From contig NZ_RKHR01000004.1 in NCBI RefSeq assembly GCF_003752585.1, positions 806,001 to 870,000 of the forward strand: a stretch of 64,000 nucleotides of DNA. Reading direction: 5' to 3'. Under the pieces are notes generated by a model that worked only from the letters and a program-made list of their open reading frames with translations, was not told the DNA's origin and ran no database searches. This DNA comes from Sinobacterium caligoides (lineage in GTDB: Bacteria > Pseudomonadota > Gammaproteobacteria > Pseudomonadales > Sinobacteriaceae). Positions 19,977-30,091 of this stretch are shown here, one piece after another. Each line of letters begins with the position of its first letter. Positions within the stretch are counted from its first letter, which is position 1. Made by a program: the position numbers and the translations under genes.

Positions 19977-21776
19977 ATGGCTGATTCAGCACAGCAATCA
20001 CGATTAAAAAGCTTAATCGCAAGAGGTAAAGAACAGGGCTACTTAACCTACGCACAGGTTAATGACCACCTGCCTGAAGATATATCTGATCCCGACCAAG
20101 TCGAAGACATCATTCAGATGATCAACGATATGGGTATCAAAGTCTTCGAACAAGCGCCCGACGCCGACGACCTGATGATGGACGGCGGCGACAGCAGCTC
20201 CGACGACATCGCCGCCGCCGAAGCCGCTGCCGCACTGGCCGCCGTGGAGAACGAGGCGGGACGTACCACCGATCCCGTGCGCATGTACATGCGTGAGATG
20301 GGCACCGTCGAGCTATTGACCCGCGAAGGCGAGATCGTCATCGCCAAGCGTATCGAAGAAGGTATCCGCGAGTTGATGGCTGCCGTTGCCTACTGGCCCG
20401 GCTCTGTACAGCGCGTGCTCGATGAGTACGACCTGATCGCCAAAGAGGAGCGTCGCCTACCCGATATCATTAGCGGTTACCTCGACCCCTACGATCAAAC
20501 TCCGACGCCGCCCCAGCCAAAAAGCGAAGACGACGACTCTGACGATGATGATGACGAGCCCGGTGGACTCGACCCTATCGAGGCCGAGGAGCGCTTCAGC
20601 GCCTTGCGCAAGCAGAATGAACGGACCAATGAGGTGGTCGAGAAACACGGCCGCTACAGCAAAGAAGCGGCTGTCGAACTCGAAAAGCTCGGCAACATTT
20701 TCAAGTTCTTCAAGCTATCACCCCGTCAGTTCGAGCCTCTGACCGAGACTGCGCGCAATAACCTTGCACGCATTCGTAACGAAGAGCGTCAAATCATGAA
20801 CTGGTGTATTCGTTACGCGAAAATGCCACGTAAAGATTTCATCGCCGAATTCCAAGGTAACGAGACCAACCAAGACTGGATTCTCGAAGTCATCGCCAGC
20901 GGCGAGCCCTATGCCGAACGCCTGATGACTTACCAGGAAGATATCATTCGCGCCCAGCGTCGTATTGGTACTCGCGAAGCGATGATCGGCTTGACCGTCA
21001 CCGATATCAAAGAGATCAACCGTCGCATGTCGATCGGCGAAGCGCGCATGCGTCGCGCCAAGAAAGAGATGGTCGAGGCCAACCTCCGTCTCGTTATCTC
21101 TATCGCCAAGAAGTACACCAACCGCGGCTTACAGTTCCTCGACCTCATTCAGGAAGGTAACATCGGCCTGATGAAGGCGGTCGACAAGTTTGAATACCGT
21201 CGCGGCTACAAGTTCTCAACTTACGCGACCTGGTGGATTCGACAGGCGATCACCCGCTCGATTGCCGACCAAGCACGGACTATTCGTATTCCCGTGCACA
21301 TGATCGAGACGATCAACAAGCTCAACCGTATCTCTCGCCAGATGCTTCAGGAGATGGGCCGTGAGCCAACTCCCGAAGAGCTCGGTGAGCGCATGGAGAT
21401 GCCTGAAGATAAGATCCGCAAGGTACTGAAGATCGCCAAGGAGCCCATCTCCATGGAGACGCCGATCGGTGATGATGAAGACTCCCACCTAGGCGACTTC
21501 ATCGAAGACACTACCATCGACTCGCCGGTAGACAACGCGACTGTTGAAGGGCTGCGTGAAGCGACCAAGGGCGTACTCGGCGGTCTAACCGCACGTGAGG
21601 CTAAGGTCCTACGCATGCGCTTCGGTATCGACATGAACACCGACCACACGCTAGAAGAAGTGGGCAAGCAGTTCGATGTTACACGTGAACGTATCCGTCA
21701 GATTGAAGCCAAGGCACTGCGTAAACTGCGTCATCCTTCTCGCTCTGAACAATTACGCAGCTTCCTCGACGAATAA
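19977..21776 (+). CDS. rpoD: RNA polymerase primary sigma factor (sigma-70)
   Basis: A 599-residue housekeeping sigma factor. Region 1.1 begins [20 protein letters not shown], followed by the acidic spacer, region 1.2 ([16 protein letters not shown]), the non-conserved region with an Asp-rich stretch near 180-195, region 2 ([14 protein letters not shown] for -10 recognition and melting), region 3, and region 4 with the -35-binding helix ([17 protein letters not shown]). It is the last gene of the rpsU operon, 143 bases after dnaG; that gap may hold an additional promoter (TATAAT at 19928-19933, without a clear -35). A hairpin after the stop ends the operon. Confidence 0.98.
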   Translation: MADSAQQSRLKSLIARGKEQGYLTYAQVNDHLPEDISDPDQVEDIIQMINDMGIKVFEQAPDADDLMMDGGDSSSDDIAAAEAAAALAAVENEAGRTTDPVRMYMREMGTVELLTREGEIVIAKRIEEGIRELMAAVAYWPGSVQRVLDEYDLIAKEERRLPDIISGYLDPYDQTPTPPQPKSEDDDSDDDDDEPGGLDPIEAEERFSALRKQNERTNEVVEKHGRYSKEAAVELEKLGNIFKFFKLSPRQFEPLTETARNNLARIRNEERQIMNWCIRYAKMPRKDFIAEFQGNETNQDWILEVIASGEPYAERLMTYQEDIIRAQRRIGTREAMIGLTVTDIKEINRRMSIGEARMRRAKKEMVEANLRLVISIAKKYTNRGLQFLDLIQEGNIGLMKAVDKFEYRRGYKFSTYATWWIRQAITRSIADQARTIRIPVHMIETINKLNRISRQMLQEMGREPTPEELGERMEMPEDKIRKVLKIAKEPISMETPIGDDEDSHLGDFIEDTTIDSPVDNATVEGLREATKGVLGGLTAREAKVLRMRFGIDMNTDHTLEEVGKQFDVTRERIRQIEAKALRKLRHPSRSEQLRSFLDE

Positions 21777-21813
21777 GTCGAAAAAAGCGTAATCCTAGCG
21801 GTAGCAAAACCCG

Positions 21814-21840
21814 CAGCGGCGCTATATAATGGCGCCGCTG
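21814..21840 (+). terminator. Terminator after rpoD
   Basis: CAGCGGCGC / GCGCCGCTG form a 9-bp stem with a 9-base A+T loop, followed by TTGTGTT. It lies 38 bases after the rpoD stop and before the tRNA gene. Confidence 0.7.
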
Positions 21841-21887
21841 TTGTGTTCAAGCTCTTGAATACAGCACCGTTTGCCTCAGCAAACACC

Positions 21888-21964
21888 GGCCCCTTAGCTC
21901 AGTTGGTTAGAGCACCCGACTCATAATCGGTAGGTCCACAGTTCAAGTCTGTGAGGGGCCACCA
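21888..21964 (+). tRNA. ileX: tRNA-Ile2 (anticodon CAU, read as lysidine-AU)
   Basis: A 77-base cloverleaf with encoded CCA: acceptor arms GGCCCCT / AGGGGCC, D-arm AGCTCAGTTGGTTAGAGC, anticodon arm CCGACTCATAATCGG and T-arm with GTTCAAGTC. The CAT anticodon alone would suggest Met, but the acceptor stem and overall sequence match bacterial tRNA-Ile2, whose C34 is converted to lysidine by TilS to read AUA. It lies just after rpoD. Confidence 0.92.
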
Positions 21965-22285
21965 TTCTTTCTCGCGAAACCTCTTGCTCCCCCCTGTAAA
22001 ACCTTCGTGCCCCCTAAGCTTATCTAATTCAACCATCGCTTTATTGCTCATAGCGACAACGTCGACCTATGCACAGCTCTCTTATAGCATCTGCAACACG
22101 CTTATCCACGTAACAAGCTTCGGCCAGCTCATTCCTGCCTCAAGGCACGATAACGCAAAGTAATAAAGGTTGCTTCAGCTGAGCCCATACGAGCACACAG
22201 CGCGAGACAATAGAGCCGAGAAAGGAGAAGGAGAAGGAGAAGGAGAAGGAGAAGGAGAAGGAGAGCGATTGTAGATAGAAGAGCT
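21965..22285. other. Intergenic region downstream of tRNA-Ile2
   Basis: About 320 bases without a supported gene. The only notable element is a hexanucleotide microsatellite listed separately. No integrase, attachment-site copy or other sign of tRNA-targeted integration is visible next to the tRNA. Confidence 0.5.
22223..22263. repeat. (GGAGAA)n hexanucleotide tandem repeat
   Basis: Six perfect tandem copies of GGAGAA followed by a partial copy, in the non-coding gap between tRNA-Ile2 and the TonB-receptor terminator. It is purine-only on the plus strand. Confidence 0.95.
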
Positions 22286-22318
22286 TTTAAAAAAGCTCGG
22301 CAGCATCGCCCTGCCGAG
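22286..22318 (-). terminator. Terminator of the TonB-dependent receptor gene
   Basis: GCTCGGCA / TGCCGAGC form the stem; read on the minus strand the hairpin is followed by TTTTTT. It lies 30 bases after the receptor stop codon. Confidence 0.88.
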
Positions 22319-22347
22319 CAAAAACCTAACGTAGGGCTACTAACAGA

Positions 22348-24663
22348 CTAGTAACGCCAGGTTACATTAGCACCGTAAGTGCGCGGCGCGGCATATGTCT
22401 CGTAGAGGTTGCGCCACTCGGTAACCGAGCTCACGGTCAGCTCATCGGTGAGGTTTTTCGCCCACAGCTTCGCCTCCCAGTTGCCATCGGCGGTAACATA
22501 ACGCAGTGCTGCATCGACAGAGAACTGGCTATCCACCTCGGTGATCGGCGCGTTGTTGTTTTCATAGAAGTAAGCATCCTGGTAACGATAATCTGCTCTG
22601 GCGTTGACCAGCGCACCACTCGCTAACTCCCAGTCATAGGATAACGAGACACTCACTGTATTCTCGGGCGAACGACGCAGGCTGTTGCCCTTCAAGTTAA
22701 CATCGCTCTCAGCAAACAGGTCGCCGGTGATCTCCGTATCCAGGTAACCGTAGGTCCCCGATAGCGTCAGCCCCTCGCTCAACAATGCGATCAGCTCGAG
22801 CTCCAGCCCGCGTGAGCGCGCCGCCTCGGCGTTGGTGGTGATAATCGCTGGCGCACCCAACGCATTATCGACCAGCTGATCCGTCTGCAGGTCTTCATAG
22901 ACGGTGTTAAAGAGCGCACCATTAAGCTGGATACGGTTATCCAGCCACTGTGTCTTGGCGCCTAACTCAAAGTTAGTGGCATGCTCTGGGTCGTAGGAGA
23001 TAGTCGCTACATCGCCGGCGGGAACGAGGACCTCGGCATCCCAGCCCTCCCCCTCTTTGATCGGCTTAGCATCTTCACCATTCCAGCCACCAGCCTTATA
23101 GCCCTGCGATACCGTCCCGTAGATAAAAATCTCATCGGTGGCCTGGAAGTTTAACGTCGCATTGCCCGTCGTCGCCCCCCAGGTCTCACTGCTCTCAACA
23201 TCGTAGGTGATGTCATCGGCCGGCGCATCACGCTCAGCAGAGAAGTCTTTTTTGTCAATACTATGACGCACTCCAACGGTTAGGCTCCACTGCTCGTCAA
23301 AATGCCAACTCCCCTGAGCGAAGGCCGCATAGGTATCGGTCTTCACACCGGTAGCGTTACTCTCATGACCAAATTCGCCGAAGGTGTACCATTCGTGGAT
23401 ATCAAAATATGACTCAACCTGTTCTTCGCGCGCCACCTTCTCGCGGGCGTAATAAACCCCTGCTAGCCAATCAAGCTTCTCATCAAAGCCGGCGCCGTTA
23501 AAGCGAAACTCTTGCGAAAACTGACTCGAGTGCTCGGTCTTATGCTGGTTCCACATCAACGACGGATAGTCATGCGGGTTCTCGCCACTGGCACTAGGGT
23601 CGTAGTCCCAGTTATTTTCATTATCATCGAGCTGGTAATTGACCGCATGACTAACGTAAGTGCCCGCGGCATTATCGGCGGTGATATAGTTATTCTCTCG
23701 ATAGGCCGTTATCGACGTTAGCATCACGCTATCAGCATCCCAGTTGACGGTAAACGCCGCGCCCTTAAGGTCGACCTTCTGCTGACCGTCCATGCTACTC
23801 GCACCTTTGCGCGGATCCGTCGCCTGCCACGGCTTATCACTTCTATCGCCCTCGCCGATACTGGTGTCAGCCACCGCCAAGGAACGCCAGGGTGCCGTAG
23901 TATTTTGCTTATACTGATCGACGCTCAGGTTCACATCGAGGCTATCCGAGAATTCATAAGCCAACTGACCGCGAGCCGTTAGGTTTTCCCTATCATCGAC
24001 CTTGTTACCCGTGTGCGTGTTTTCAGCAAAGCCATCACGGTTTGTCGAGGAGACGCTGATTCTACCTGCCAAGCTATCGGTTAAGCCACCGTTCACAAAC
24101 CCCTTGGTCTCAACCAGGCCATAGTTGCCGACACCAATATCAATCATCGCCTCGGTCTCTTGACTAGGCTTGCTAGTGATATAACTGATCGCACCGCCGA
24201 CGACGTTTTTACCGTAGAGCGTACCTTGGGGGCCACGCAAGACCTCTAAACGTTCGAGGTCAAAAATCTCAGCTGCCGCAGCAGCGCCGCGTGACATAAA
24301 AACGCCGTCGACATAAAGACCGACCGCGGAGTCAGAGCCGGCGCTCTCCATATCGCTGCCGATACCACGAATAAATAGGTTGGGTTCGCTGGCACTCTCC
24401 GTGTTGATTTGAAAACCGGGAACGCGCCCCGCCAAATCACCCAGCCCCTCGATTTTAGAGTTTTTTAGTGCCTCACCGCCAAACGCACTCACCGCAATCG
24501 GTACTGATTGTAGATTTTCAGATTTATGACGCGCGGTGACCACAACCTCCTCGAGTGCTAGTGCTTGCGCATTAGCAAGCGAAATGGTTGAGCCCATACA
24601 GGCTGTTACCGCTGCCACCATCGCCGGGATTTTTCTCAGACATAACGCCCTACTCTTTTTCAT
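22348..24663 (-). CDS. TonB-dependent outer-membrane receptor
   Basis: A 771-residue outer-membrane active transporter. A signal peptide (about 1-32, ending SLANAQA) precedes a TonB-box-like segment LEEVVVTARHK. The plug domain (about 45-155) contains VPIAVSAFGGEAL and LEVLRGPQGTLYGKN, and a 22-strand beta-barrel follows, ending in the aromatic TWRY. It imports a substrate across the outer membrane using TonB-ExbB-ExbD energy. The sequence resembles the many marine receptors of unassigned substrate; no Fe-related genes are adjacent. Its position beside a symporter and kynureninase suggests uptake of a tryptophan- or kynurenine-related compound, but this is inference. Confidence 0.9.
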   Translation of the reverse strand: MKKSRALCLRKIPAMVAAVTACMGSTISLANAQALALEEVVVTARHKSENLQSVPIAVSAFGGEALKNSKIEGLGDLAGRVPGFQINTESASEPNLFIRGIGSDMESAGSDSAVGLYVDGVFMSRGAAAAAEIFDLERLEVLRGPQGTLYGKNVVGGAISYITSKPSQETEAMIDIGVGNYGLVETKGFVNGGLTDSLAGRISVSSTNRDGFAENTHTGNKVDDRENLTARGQLAYEFSDSLDVNLSVDQYKQNTTAPWRSLAVADTSIGEGDRSDKPWQATDPRKGASSMDGQQKVDLKGAAFTVNWDADSVMLTSITAYRENNYITADNAAGTYVSHAVNYQLDDNENNWDYDPSASGENPHDYPSLMWNQHKTEHSSQFSQEFRFNGAGFDEKLDWLAGVYYAREKVAREEQVESYFDIHEWYTFGEFGHESNATGVKTDTYAAFAQGSWHFDEQWSLTVGVRHSIDKKDFSAERDAPADDITYDVESSETWGATTGNATLNFQATDEIFIYGTVSQGYKAGGWNGEDAKPIKEGEGWDAEVLVPAGDVATISYDPEHATNFELGAKTQWLDNRIQLNGALFNTVYEDLQTDQLVDNALGAPAIITTNAEAARSRGLELELIALLSEGLTLSGTYGYLDTEITGDLFAESDVNLKGNSLRRSPENTVSVSLSYDWELASGALVNARADYRYQDAYFYENNNAPITEVDSQFSVDAALRYVTADGNWEAKLWAKNLTDELTVSSVTEWRNLYETYAAPRTYGANVTWRY

Positions 24664-24892
24664 TGGACTCTCTCTCTTGGAAATACAGGCTGTCGCACAT
24701 ATTTTTATTTTAATTTTTCAGCGAAGGCATCCACCAACGCTTAACAGATAACTTATTGCAGTTAAGCAATACAGTGAAATATCATTTTCAGACACTGCCA
24801 TAGCAAAAAAACTATAACCAGAAACACAGCTAAACAAGACCCTTCAATATCGAGAATTAATTTTACTGATTGTTCAGAAAATAATTTTTACA

Positions 24893-24929
24893 AAATAAAA
24901 GCCACCGCTAGCCGAAGCTAACGATGGCT
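24893..24929 (-). terminator. Terminator of the SNF-family symporter gene
   Basis: On the minus strand a 13-base stem AGCCATCGTTAGC / GCTAGCGGTGGCT with two G-U pairs is closed by a UUCG tetraloop and followed by TTTTATTTT. The G-U pairs only work in minus-strand RNA, which fixes the direction. Confidence 0.87.
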
Positions 24930-24950
24930 GGAGGGGACTCTTTCGAGGTA

Positions 24951-26327
24951 CTAAGCGGTCAATAGGCTATAACAAAGAGCAGCCAATACCAGCGGCACCA
25001 AAAAGCGCACCGCATAGAGCCAGAGCATAAATAGTATGCCTGTTTCCTTCATTGCAAGTTCTTCAGCGCAGATTTTCTTCGTGACCACCCAACCGACAAA
25101 CAGGGCAATACAGCTACCGATCAGTGGGGCCGCGATGCGCGTGGTTATAAAATCAAACAAGTCGAAGAATGTTTTCCCAGCAAAGTAATCGAACATGCCC
25201 AGCGGATAGGTACTCGACAGTAAATTAAATGAGAACACGCAGAGCAAGCCAAGCACCCACACGACCCCGCCCATAATAAACACTGCCCGACGACGCGACC
25301 AGTGGAATAAATCACAGACCCATGCAACCGGTGCCTCCAACATACTCAGCGCCGAAGTGAGGGCAGCAAACGCCAGTAGCACGAAGAACAGACTACCCAA
25401 TATCGCTCCGCCGGCGATCTCACCGAAGGCGATAGGCAACGTCATGAAGACAAGACCAGGGCCACCACTAGGCTCGAGATTATAGGCGAATATAATCGGG
25501 AATATCGCCAGGCCCGCCAACAACGCGACCAACGTATCAGCCGTCACAATCACCGCACATGAACGGGGAATGTTCACGTCACGCTTTAGATAGGCACCAT
25601 AGGCCATCAAGTTTGTATAACCGACACTGACGGAGAAAAAGGCTTGCCCGAATGCATCTAACACGACCGATGAGGTTATTTGCGAGAAGTCAGGGGTAAA
25701 CAGAAAGCGTAAAGCCGCAGCGAAATCACCATAGATGGCGGCATAGACCACCATCGCTAGCAACATCACAAACAACGCAGGCATGAGCACTTTAGTCGTG
25801 CGCTCAACCCCTGACTGAATACCTTTCGAGGAAATAAAAACCGTTACAGCGATAAATACCGAGTACGCTAACAACAGCATCCAAGGGTCGCCGTTCACTT
25901 GATCAAATACTCCACCAAGCTGCTCACCAGATAAGCCACTCAGGCTGCCACTGCTCATCTTGATGACGTAGGTGATCGTCCACCCCCCTACGACACCATA
26001 GAAGGCCAGTATTAACAACGCAGCAATACTTCCGCCATAGCCCATCAACACCCACCGCGAGCTACCCGAGGACTCTTTTGCTACTGCTGCGATCGACCGA
26101 GGCGGACTTGCCTGCCCCCGGCGACCAACCATAAACTCGGCAATTAATAACGGTAGCGCCAGCGTCAGCACCGCCAGCAGATACACTAAAACAAAGGCCC
26201 CACCACCGCCCTCACCCACCGCATAAGGAAAACGCCAAATATTTGCTAGTCCGACCGCCGAGCCAATCGCGGCCAACATGAAGCCCCAGCGAGATGACCA
26301 CTGTTGCGTATTATTATTTGCTGCCAT
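24951..26327 (-). CDS. Sodium-dependent transporter of the neurotransmitter:sodium symporter (SNF) family
   Basis: A 458-residue inner-membrane protein with about 11-12 transmembrane helices. The first helix carries the family signature GSAVGLANIWRFPYAVGEGG, with unwound residues that bind Na+ and substrate in LeuT. Bacterial members import amino acids with Na+; one characterised member, TnaT, carries tryptophan. The gene follows kynU by about 100 bases on the same strand and ends at its own terminator, so kynU and the symporter probably form one unit. Transport of tryptophan or kynurenine is a reasonable but untested inference. Confidence 0.88.
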   Translation of the reverse strand: MAANNNTQQWSSRWGFMLAAIGSAVGLANIWRFPYAVGEGGGGAFVLVYLLAVLTLALPLLIAEFMVGRRGQASPPRSIAAVAKESSGSSRWVLMGYGGSIAALLILAFYGVVGGWTITYVIKMSSGSLSGLSGEQLGGVFDQVNGDPWMLLLAYSVFIAVTVFISSKGIQSGVERTTKVLMPALFVMLLAMVVYAAIYGDFAAALRFLFTPDFSQITSSVVLDAFGQAFFSVSVGYTNLMAYGAYLKRDVNIPRSCAVIVTADTLVALLAGLAIFPIIFAYNLEPSGGPGLVFMTLPIAFGEIAGGAILGSLFFVLLAFAALTSALSMLEAPVAWVCDLFHWSRRRAVFIMGGVVWVLGLLCVFSFNLLSSTYPLGMFDYFAGKTFFDLFDFITTRIAAPLIGSCIALFVGWVVTKKICAEELAMKETGILFMLWLYAVRFLVPLVLAALCYSLLTA

Positions 26328-26426
26328 AGTACTACCTTATTTTTATTTTATTGCAACGACACTAACGGCACTCTCTATTTATAATAGTCATTATTGAATG
26401 CCGTTTTAACCGATCAGCTAACTCAC

Positions 26427-27671
26427 TTAAGTGACCGCTCCACGCTGGTTAAACTCACTGTCACGCCACAGCTCTTTTTCCATAATATCCACGAGGCGAT
26501 CGACGGCGTCCCAGACATCGACATAGCTAGTGTAAAGCGGTGTAAAGCCAAAACGAACATTGTCTGGTGCTCTAAAGTCGCCGACGACATCACGACTAAT
26601 CAGCGCTTGCATCACCGGGTAGCCATGCGTATGGCTAAACGAGACTTGGCTGCCGCGGCACTCGGCATCTTCCGGGCTGACCAGAGTAAAGCCATACTGA
26701 CTACAACGCTGCGTCATTAACCTAATAAATAGCTCGGTGAGTTTTTTCGACTTCGCTCTTACCGCCGCAACATCCGCCCTGAGGAAAATATCCAGCCCCA
26801 CCTCTGCAACGGCCAAGCTGAGAATAGGCTGTGTGCCGCTGAGCATTTGATTGATGCCGGGCGCCGGACGATAGTCTCGCTCGAAGGCGAACGGGTCGGC
26901 ATGCCCCCACCACCCGGTCAGCGGTTGTAACGCTTTACCCTGATGGCACTTGGCAGTAAAGATAAAGCCGGGACTACCGGGACCGCCATTGAGGTACTTA
27001 TAGGTGCAACCAACAGCAAAGTCGACGTTACAGCCGTTGAGATCTACGTCTAACGCACCGGCACTGTGACACAAGTCCCAGATCGACAGCGCACCCACCT
27101 CATGTGTCTTGGCGGTAATAGCCGCCATATCAAAAATACGCCCGGTCTTATAGTGCACGTGAGTCAGGCAGACTGCGGCAACATCTTCGGTAATCGCCGC
27201 CTCCATATCATCATGCTCGGCAAAGCGAATCTCATAACCGTCGCCCAACTGCGCCAATAAGCCCTGCGCCATATAGTTATCGGTAGGGAAATTGCTACCG
27301 TTCATTACAATAACCTTGCGCTCGGTACGCTGAGTTAACGCCGCCGCTAGCACCTTGTAGAGGTTAAGGCCGGTCGAGTCGGTGACCACCACCTCATCGT
27401 CGTCAGCACCAATCAACTTTGCTAACTTATTACCTAGCCGCTGCGGCAAACTAAACCAATCGGCCTGATTCCAACTCTTGATTAAACCAACGCCCCACTC
27501 CTCTTCAACCACCTCCACAGCACGCGCGAGGGCGGCTTTCGGGCGCACTCCCAGCGAGTTTCCATCGAGATAAATCATTCCCTCTGGAATGGCGAACTCA
27601 TCGCGAAACTCACTTAGCGAGTCCTCTAAATCTAGCTGTTCACAGGCGGCACGGCTGTATTCATTCATCAT
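26427..27671 (-). CDS. kynU: Kynureninase
   Basis: A PLP-dependent enzyme of about 414 residues that cleaves kynurenine to anthranilate plus alanine, or 3-hydroxykynurenine to 3-hydroxyanthranilate plus alanine. It contains IYLDGNSLGVRPKA near the N-terminus, the DLCHSAGALDVDLN segment, and the PLP-lysine motif DFAVGCTYKYLNGGPG near residue 224, all typical. I chose an ATG at 27671 over a GTG two codons upstream; a third ATG follows immediately. With 3-hydroxyanthranilate dioxygenase in the adjacent operon, the 3-hydroxykynurenine reaction is the useful one. No kynurenine 3-monooxygenase, tryptophan dioxygenase or kynurenine formamidase is present in this window. Confidence 0.94.
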   Translation of the reverse strand: MMNEYSRAACEQLDLEDSLSEFRDEFAIPEGMIYLDGNSLGVRPKAALARAVEVVEEEWGVGLIKSWNQADWFSLPQRLGNKLAKLIGADDDEVVVTDSTGLNLYKVLAAALTQRTERKVIVMNGSNFPTDNYMAQGLLAQLGDGYEIRFAEHDDMEAAITEDVAAVCLTHVHYKTGRIFDMAAITAKTHEVGALSIWDLCHSAGALDVDLNGCNVDFAVGCTYKYLNGGPGSPGFIFTAKCHQGKALQPLTGWWGHADPFAFERDYRPAPGINQMLSGTQPILSLAVAEVGLDIFLRADVAAVRAKSKKLTELFIRLMTQRCSQYGFTLVSPEDAECRGSQVSFSHTHGYPVMQALISRDVVGDFRAPDNVRFGFTPLYTSYVDVWDAVDRLVDIMEKELWRDSEFNQRGAVT

Positions 27672-28004
27672 CGTCACTCAACTCATTCGTTAGTACTACT
27701 GCAGGCGATCTAAAATTAAAGCGATTTACAGTTTTTTATTAAAATTCAACCTCAGTATAGGTAAAACAGCCATAATCAGCTTATAACAAATATTGACAAG
27801 GCCATAACTTTTTCACTATAGCTGGATAGCGTAGAACAGCATAAACAAGTTATAACGTTAGCGTTATATCTCACCTTCAAAATTCTATTTTTATCGTATA
27901 ACAGCAACGCTTATAGTCAGTAAAGCGCTCTCCATATCTTATGGATCTTTACGCTCCCCCCTAATTAATAGCTTCGAAATCAAACGATAAATATGGAAGT
28001 AATA
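27672..28004. promoter_or_regulatory. Divergent promoter region kynU / mhpF with TATAACG operator-like motifs
   Basis: A+T-rich 333-base region between two divergent catabolic genes. At 27851-27868 is a perfect inverted repeat TATAACG-TTAG-CGTTATA. Related half-sites are TTATAAC at 27781, CATAACT at 27803 and TATAACA at 27897. The same half-site recurs in the promoter region of the LysR gene and the large operon (37120-37192). This has the size and symmetry of a LysR-type operator. No consensus promoter was placed with confidence. Confidence 0.6.
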
Positions 28005-28916
28005 ATGACTAAGAAAATTAAAGCCGCCATCATTGGCCCCGGCAATATAGGTACCGACCTATTAATGAAAGCTATGCGCAGTGAATTCATCGAACCGAGT
28101 TGGATGGTAGGCGTCGTCGATAGCTCGCCTGGTCTTGCTCGCGCAAAAGAAATGGGTATAAAAACCACCTCCGCAGGGGTCGATGGCCTACTACCTGAAA
28201 TGCAGGCTGACGGCGTGCAGATCGTCTTCGATGCGACCTCCGCTTACGCGCACGCCGAAAACTCTCGTAAGGTAAATGCCCAAGGGGCAATCATGATAGA
28301 CCTCACACCCGCCGCCATTGGCCCCTACTGCGTCCCCGCCGTCAACATGGCCGATGCCGTCGCCGCTCAGGCAATGAACGTCAACATGGTCACCTGTGGT
28401 GGCCAGGCAACCATCCCCATGGTCGCCGCCGTCAGTCGTGTACAAACCGTCGACTACGGCGAGATTATCGCCACCGTCTCGTCTAAGTCCGCCGGCCCAG
28501 GCACCCGGAAAAACATCGATGAGTTTACCCGCACCACCGCCGGTGCCATCGAAAAGGTCGGGGGTGCGAAAGAGGGCAAGGCGATCATCATCATCAATCC
28601 CGCCGAGCCACCGCTGATAATGCGCGACACCGTACACTGTCTCGTACAAGGGGAACCTGACCAACAAGCCATCACTGACTCCGTGCTGGCGATGGTCGCC
28701 GAGGTACAACAATACGTGCCCGGCTATACGCTGAAAAACGGCCCGGTATTCGATGGCAACCGCGTCTCGATCTACCTTGAGGTCGAGGGGCTTGGCGACT
28801 TCCTACCCAAATACGCCGGCAACCTCGACATAATGACCGCGGCCGCACTGAAGACGGCCGAGCGCTATGCCGAAGAGATCCTCGCCGGACGCCTGCAGCC
28901 TCGCAGCACCCTATAA
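28005..28916 (+). CDS. mhpF: Acetaldehyde dehydrogenase (acetylating)
   Basis: A 303-residue DmpF/MhpF-type enzyme that oxidises acetaldehyde to acetyl-CoA with NAD+ and CoA. Rossmann motif [14 protein letters not shown] at the start; the catalytic Cys sits in [17 protein letters not shown] (about residue 129). The family works in a complex that channels acetaldehyde from the aldolase encoded next, 37 bases downstream (dmpFG arrangement). GGAAG at 27995 points to the ATG at 28005 rather than one four codons upstream. It is the first gene of a two-gene unit divergent from kynU and completes the meta-cleavage route encoded across the island. Confidence 0.95.
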   Translation: MTKKIKAAIIGPGNIGTDLLMKAMRSEFIEPSWMVGVVDSSPGLARAKEMGIKTTSAGVDGLLPEMQADGVQIVFDATSAYAHAENSRKVNAQGAIMIDLTPAAIGPYCVPAVNMADAVAAQAMNVNMVTCGGQATIPMVAAVSRVQTVDYGEIIATVSSKSAGPGTRKNIDEFTRTTAGAIEKVGGAKEGKAIIIINPAEPPLIMRDTVHCLVQGEPDQQAITDSVLAMVAEVQQYVPGYTLKNGPVFDGNRVSIYLEVEGLGDFLPKYAGNLDIMTAAALKTAERYAEEILAGRLQPRSTL

Positions 28917-28953
28917 CCTCGCCCCCACTCACCACGAATAAGAGACAGAAATA

Positions 28954-29982
28954 ATGGACCTAAAAGCAAAGCAAGTAATATTGCACGACATGTGTTTGCG
29001 AGACGGCATGCACGCCAAACAACATCAGATCAGTATCGAGGAGATGATCAGCGTCGCCAGTAGCCTCGACCAGGCTGGTGTGCCGCTGATCGAGGTCACC
29101 CACGGCGATGGCCTCGGCGGTCGCTCGGTCAACTACGGCTTCCCTGCGGCGAGCGACGAAGCCTATCTCAAGGCAACGGTAAAGGCGGTCAAGCGCGCAA
29201 AGATATCCGCACTGCTATTACCGGGTATCGGCACCATAGACCACCTGAAAATGGCCTATGACTGTGGCATCAGCACTATCCGCGTTGCCACACACTGTAG
29301 CGAAGCCGACGTTGCCGAGCAGCATATCGGTCACGCCGCAGAGATGGGGCTCGATACTGTTGGCTTCCTGATGATGACACATATGATCTCTGCCGAGGCC
29401 TTAGTTAGCCAGGCGAAGCTGATGGAGTCCTACGGTGCCAACTGCGTCTACTGCACTGACTCCGCGGGCTATATGCTACCCGACGACGTCAGCGCCCGCA
29501 TTGCCCTATTGCGCGCCGAGCTAAAGCCAGAGACAGAGATCGGCTTCCACGGTCATCATAATCTCAGCATGGGCGTGATGAACTCACTGGCCGCCGTCGA
29601 GGCCGGTGCCAACCGTATCGATGGCTCCGTCGCGGGCCTCGGTGCCGGTGCCGGTAACACACCGCTGGAGGTCTTCGTCGCGGTATTAGAGCGTATGGGC
29701 GCACAACACGGCGTCGACCTCTATAAAATTATGGATGTTGCCGAAGACATCGTCACGCCGATGATGGACCGCCCCATTCGTCTTGATCGCGATGCGCTCA
29801 CCCTCGGTTACGCCGGGGTCTACTCCTCGTTCCTACTATTCGCACAGCGCGCGGCAAGGAAGTACAACGTCTCTTCCCGTGATATCTTAATGGAACTGGG
29901 TCGCCGCGGCACCGTCGGTGGCCAGGAAGATATGATCGAAGATCTCGCCCTCGATATGAGCAGGGAAAAGATAAAGCGTTAG
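28954..29982 (+). CDS. mhpE: 4-hydroxy-2-oxovalerate aldolase
   Basis: A 342-residue DRE-TIM aldolase (DmpG/MhpE) that splits 4-hydroxy-2-oxovalerate into pyruvate and acetaldehyde. [18 protein letters not shown] holds the catalytic Arg-Asp pair, and [15 protein letters not shown] the metal-binding His residues. [18 protein letters not shown] is the family signature. The C-terminal part forms the interface with the partner dehydrogenase. It ends at a strong terminator shared with the converging operon. Confidence 0.95.
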   Translation: MDLKAKQVILHDMCLRDGMHAKQHQISIEEMISVASSLDQAGVPLIEVTHGDGLGGRSVNYGFPAASDEAYLKATVKAVKRAKISALLLPGIGTIDHLKMAYDCGISTIRVATHCSEADVAEQHIGHAAEMGLDTVGFLMMTHMISAEALVSQAKLMESYGANCVYCTDSAGYMLPDDVSARIALLRAELKPETEIGFHGHHNLSMGVMNSLAAVEAGANRIDGSVAGLGAGAGNTPLEVFVAVLERMGAQHGVDLYKIMDVAEDIVTPMMDRPIRLDRDALTLGYAGVYSSFLLFAQRAARKYNVSSRDILMELGRRGTVGGQEDMIEDLALDMSREKIKR

Positions 29983-30035
29983 ATTTTAGCGACCACGCTC
30001 AGCAACCGTGGTCACCAATTCAACCTCTATTTTAA

Positions 30036-30069
30036 AAACAAAAAAGCCGCTCAATTGAGCGGCTTTTTT
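30036..30069. terminator. Bidirectional terminator between mhpE and the LVIVD gene
   Basis: AAAAAGCCGCTCA-ATT-GAGCGGCTTTTT forms a stem flanked by A and T tracts, centred between two converging transcripts. It can serve both strands. Confidence 0.92.
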
Positions 30070-30091
30070 ATCACACGATAAACCTCAACAA

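Noticed and set aside
22223-22263. Short repeats considered as a CRISPR array
   Set aside because: Hexamers are directly tandem with no spacers and no cas genes nearby.
21888-22348. tRNA-Ile2 as an integration site for the catabolic island
   Set aside because: No repeat of the tRNA 3' end and no integrase gene can be seen downstream in the window.
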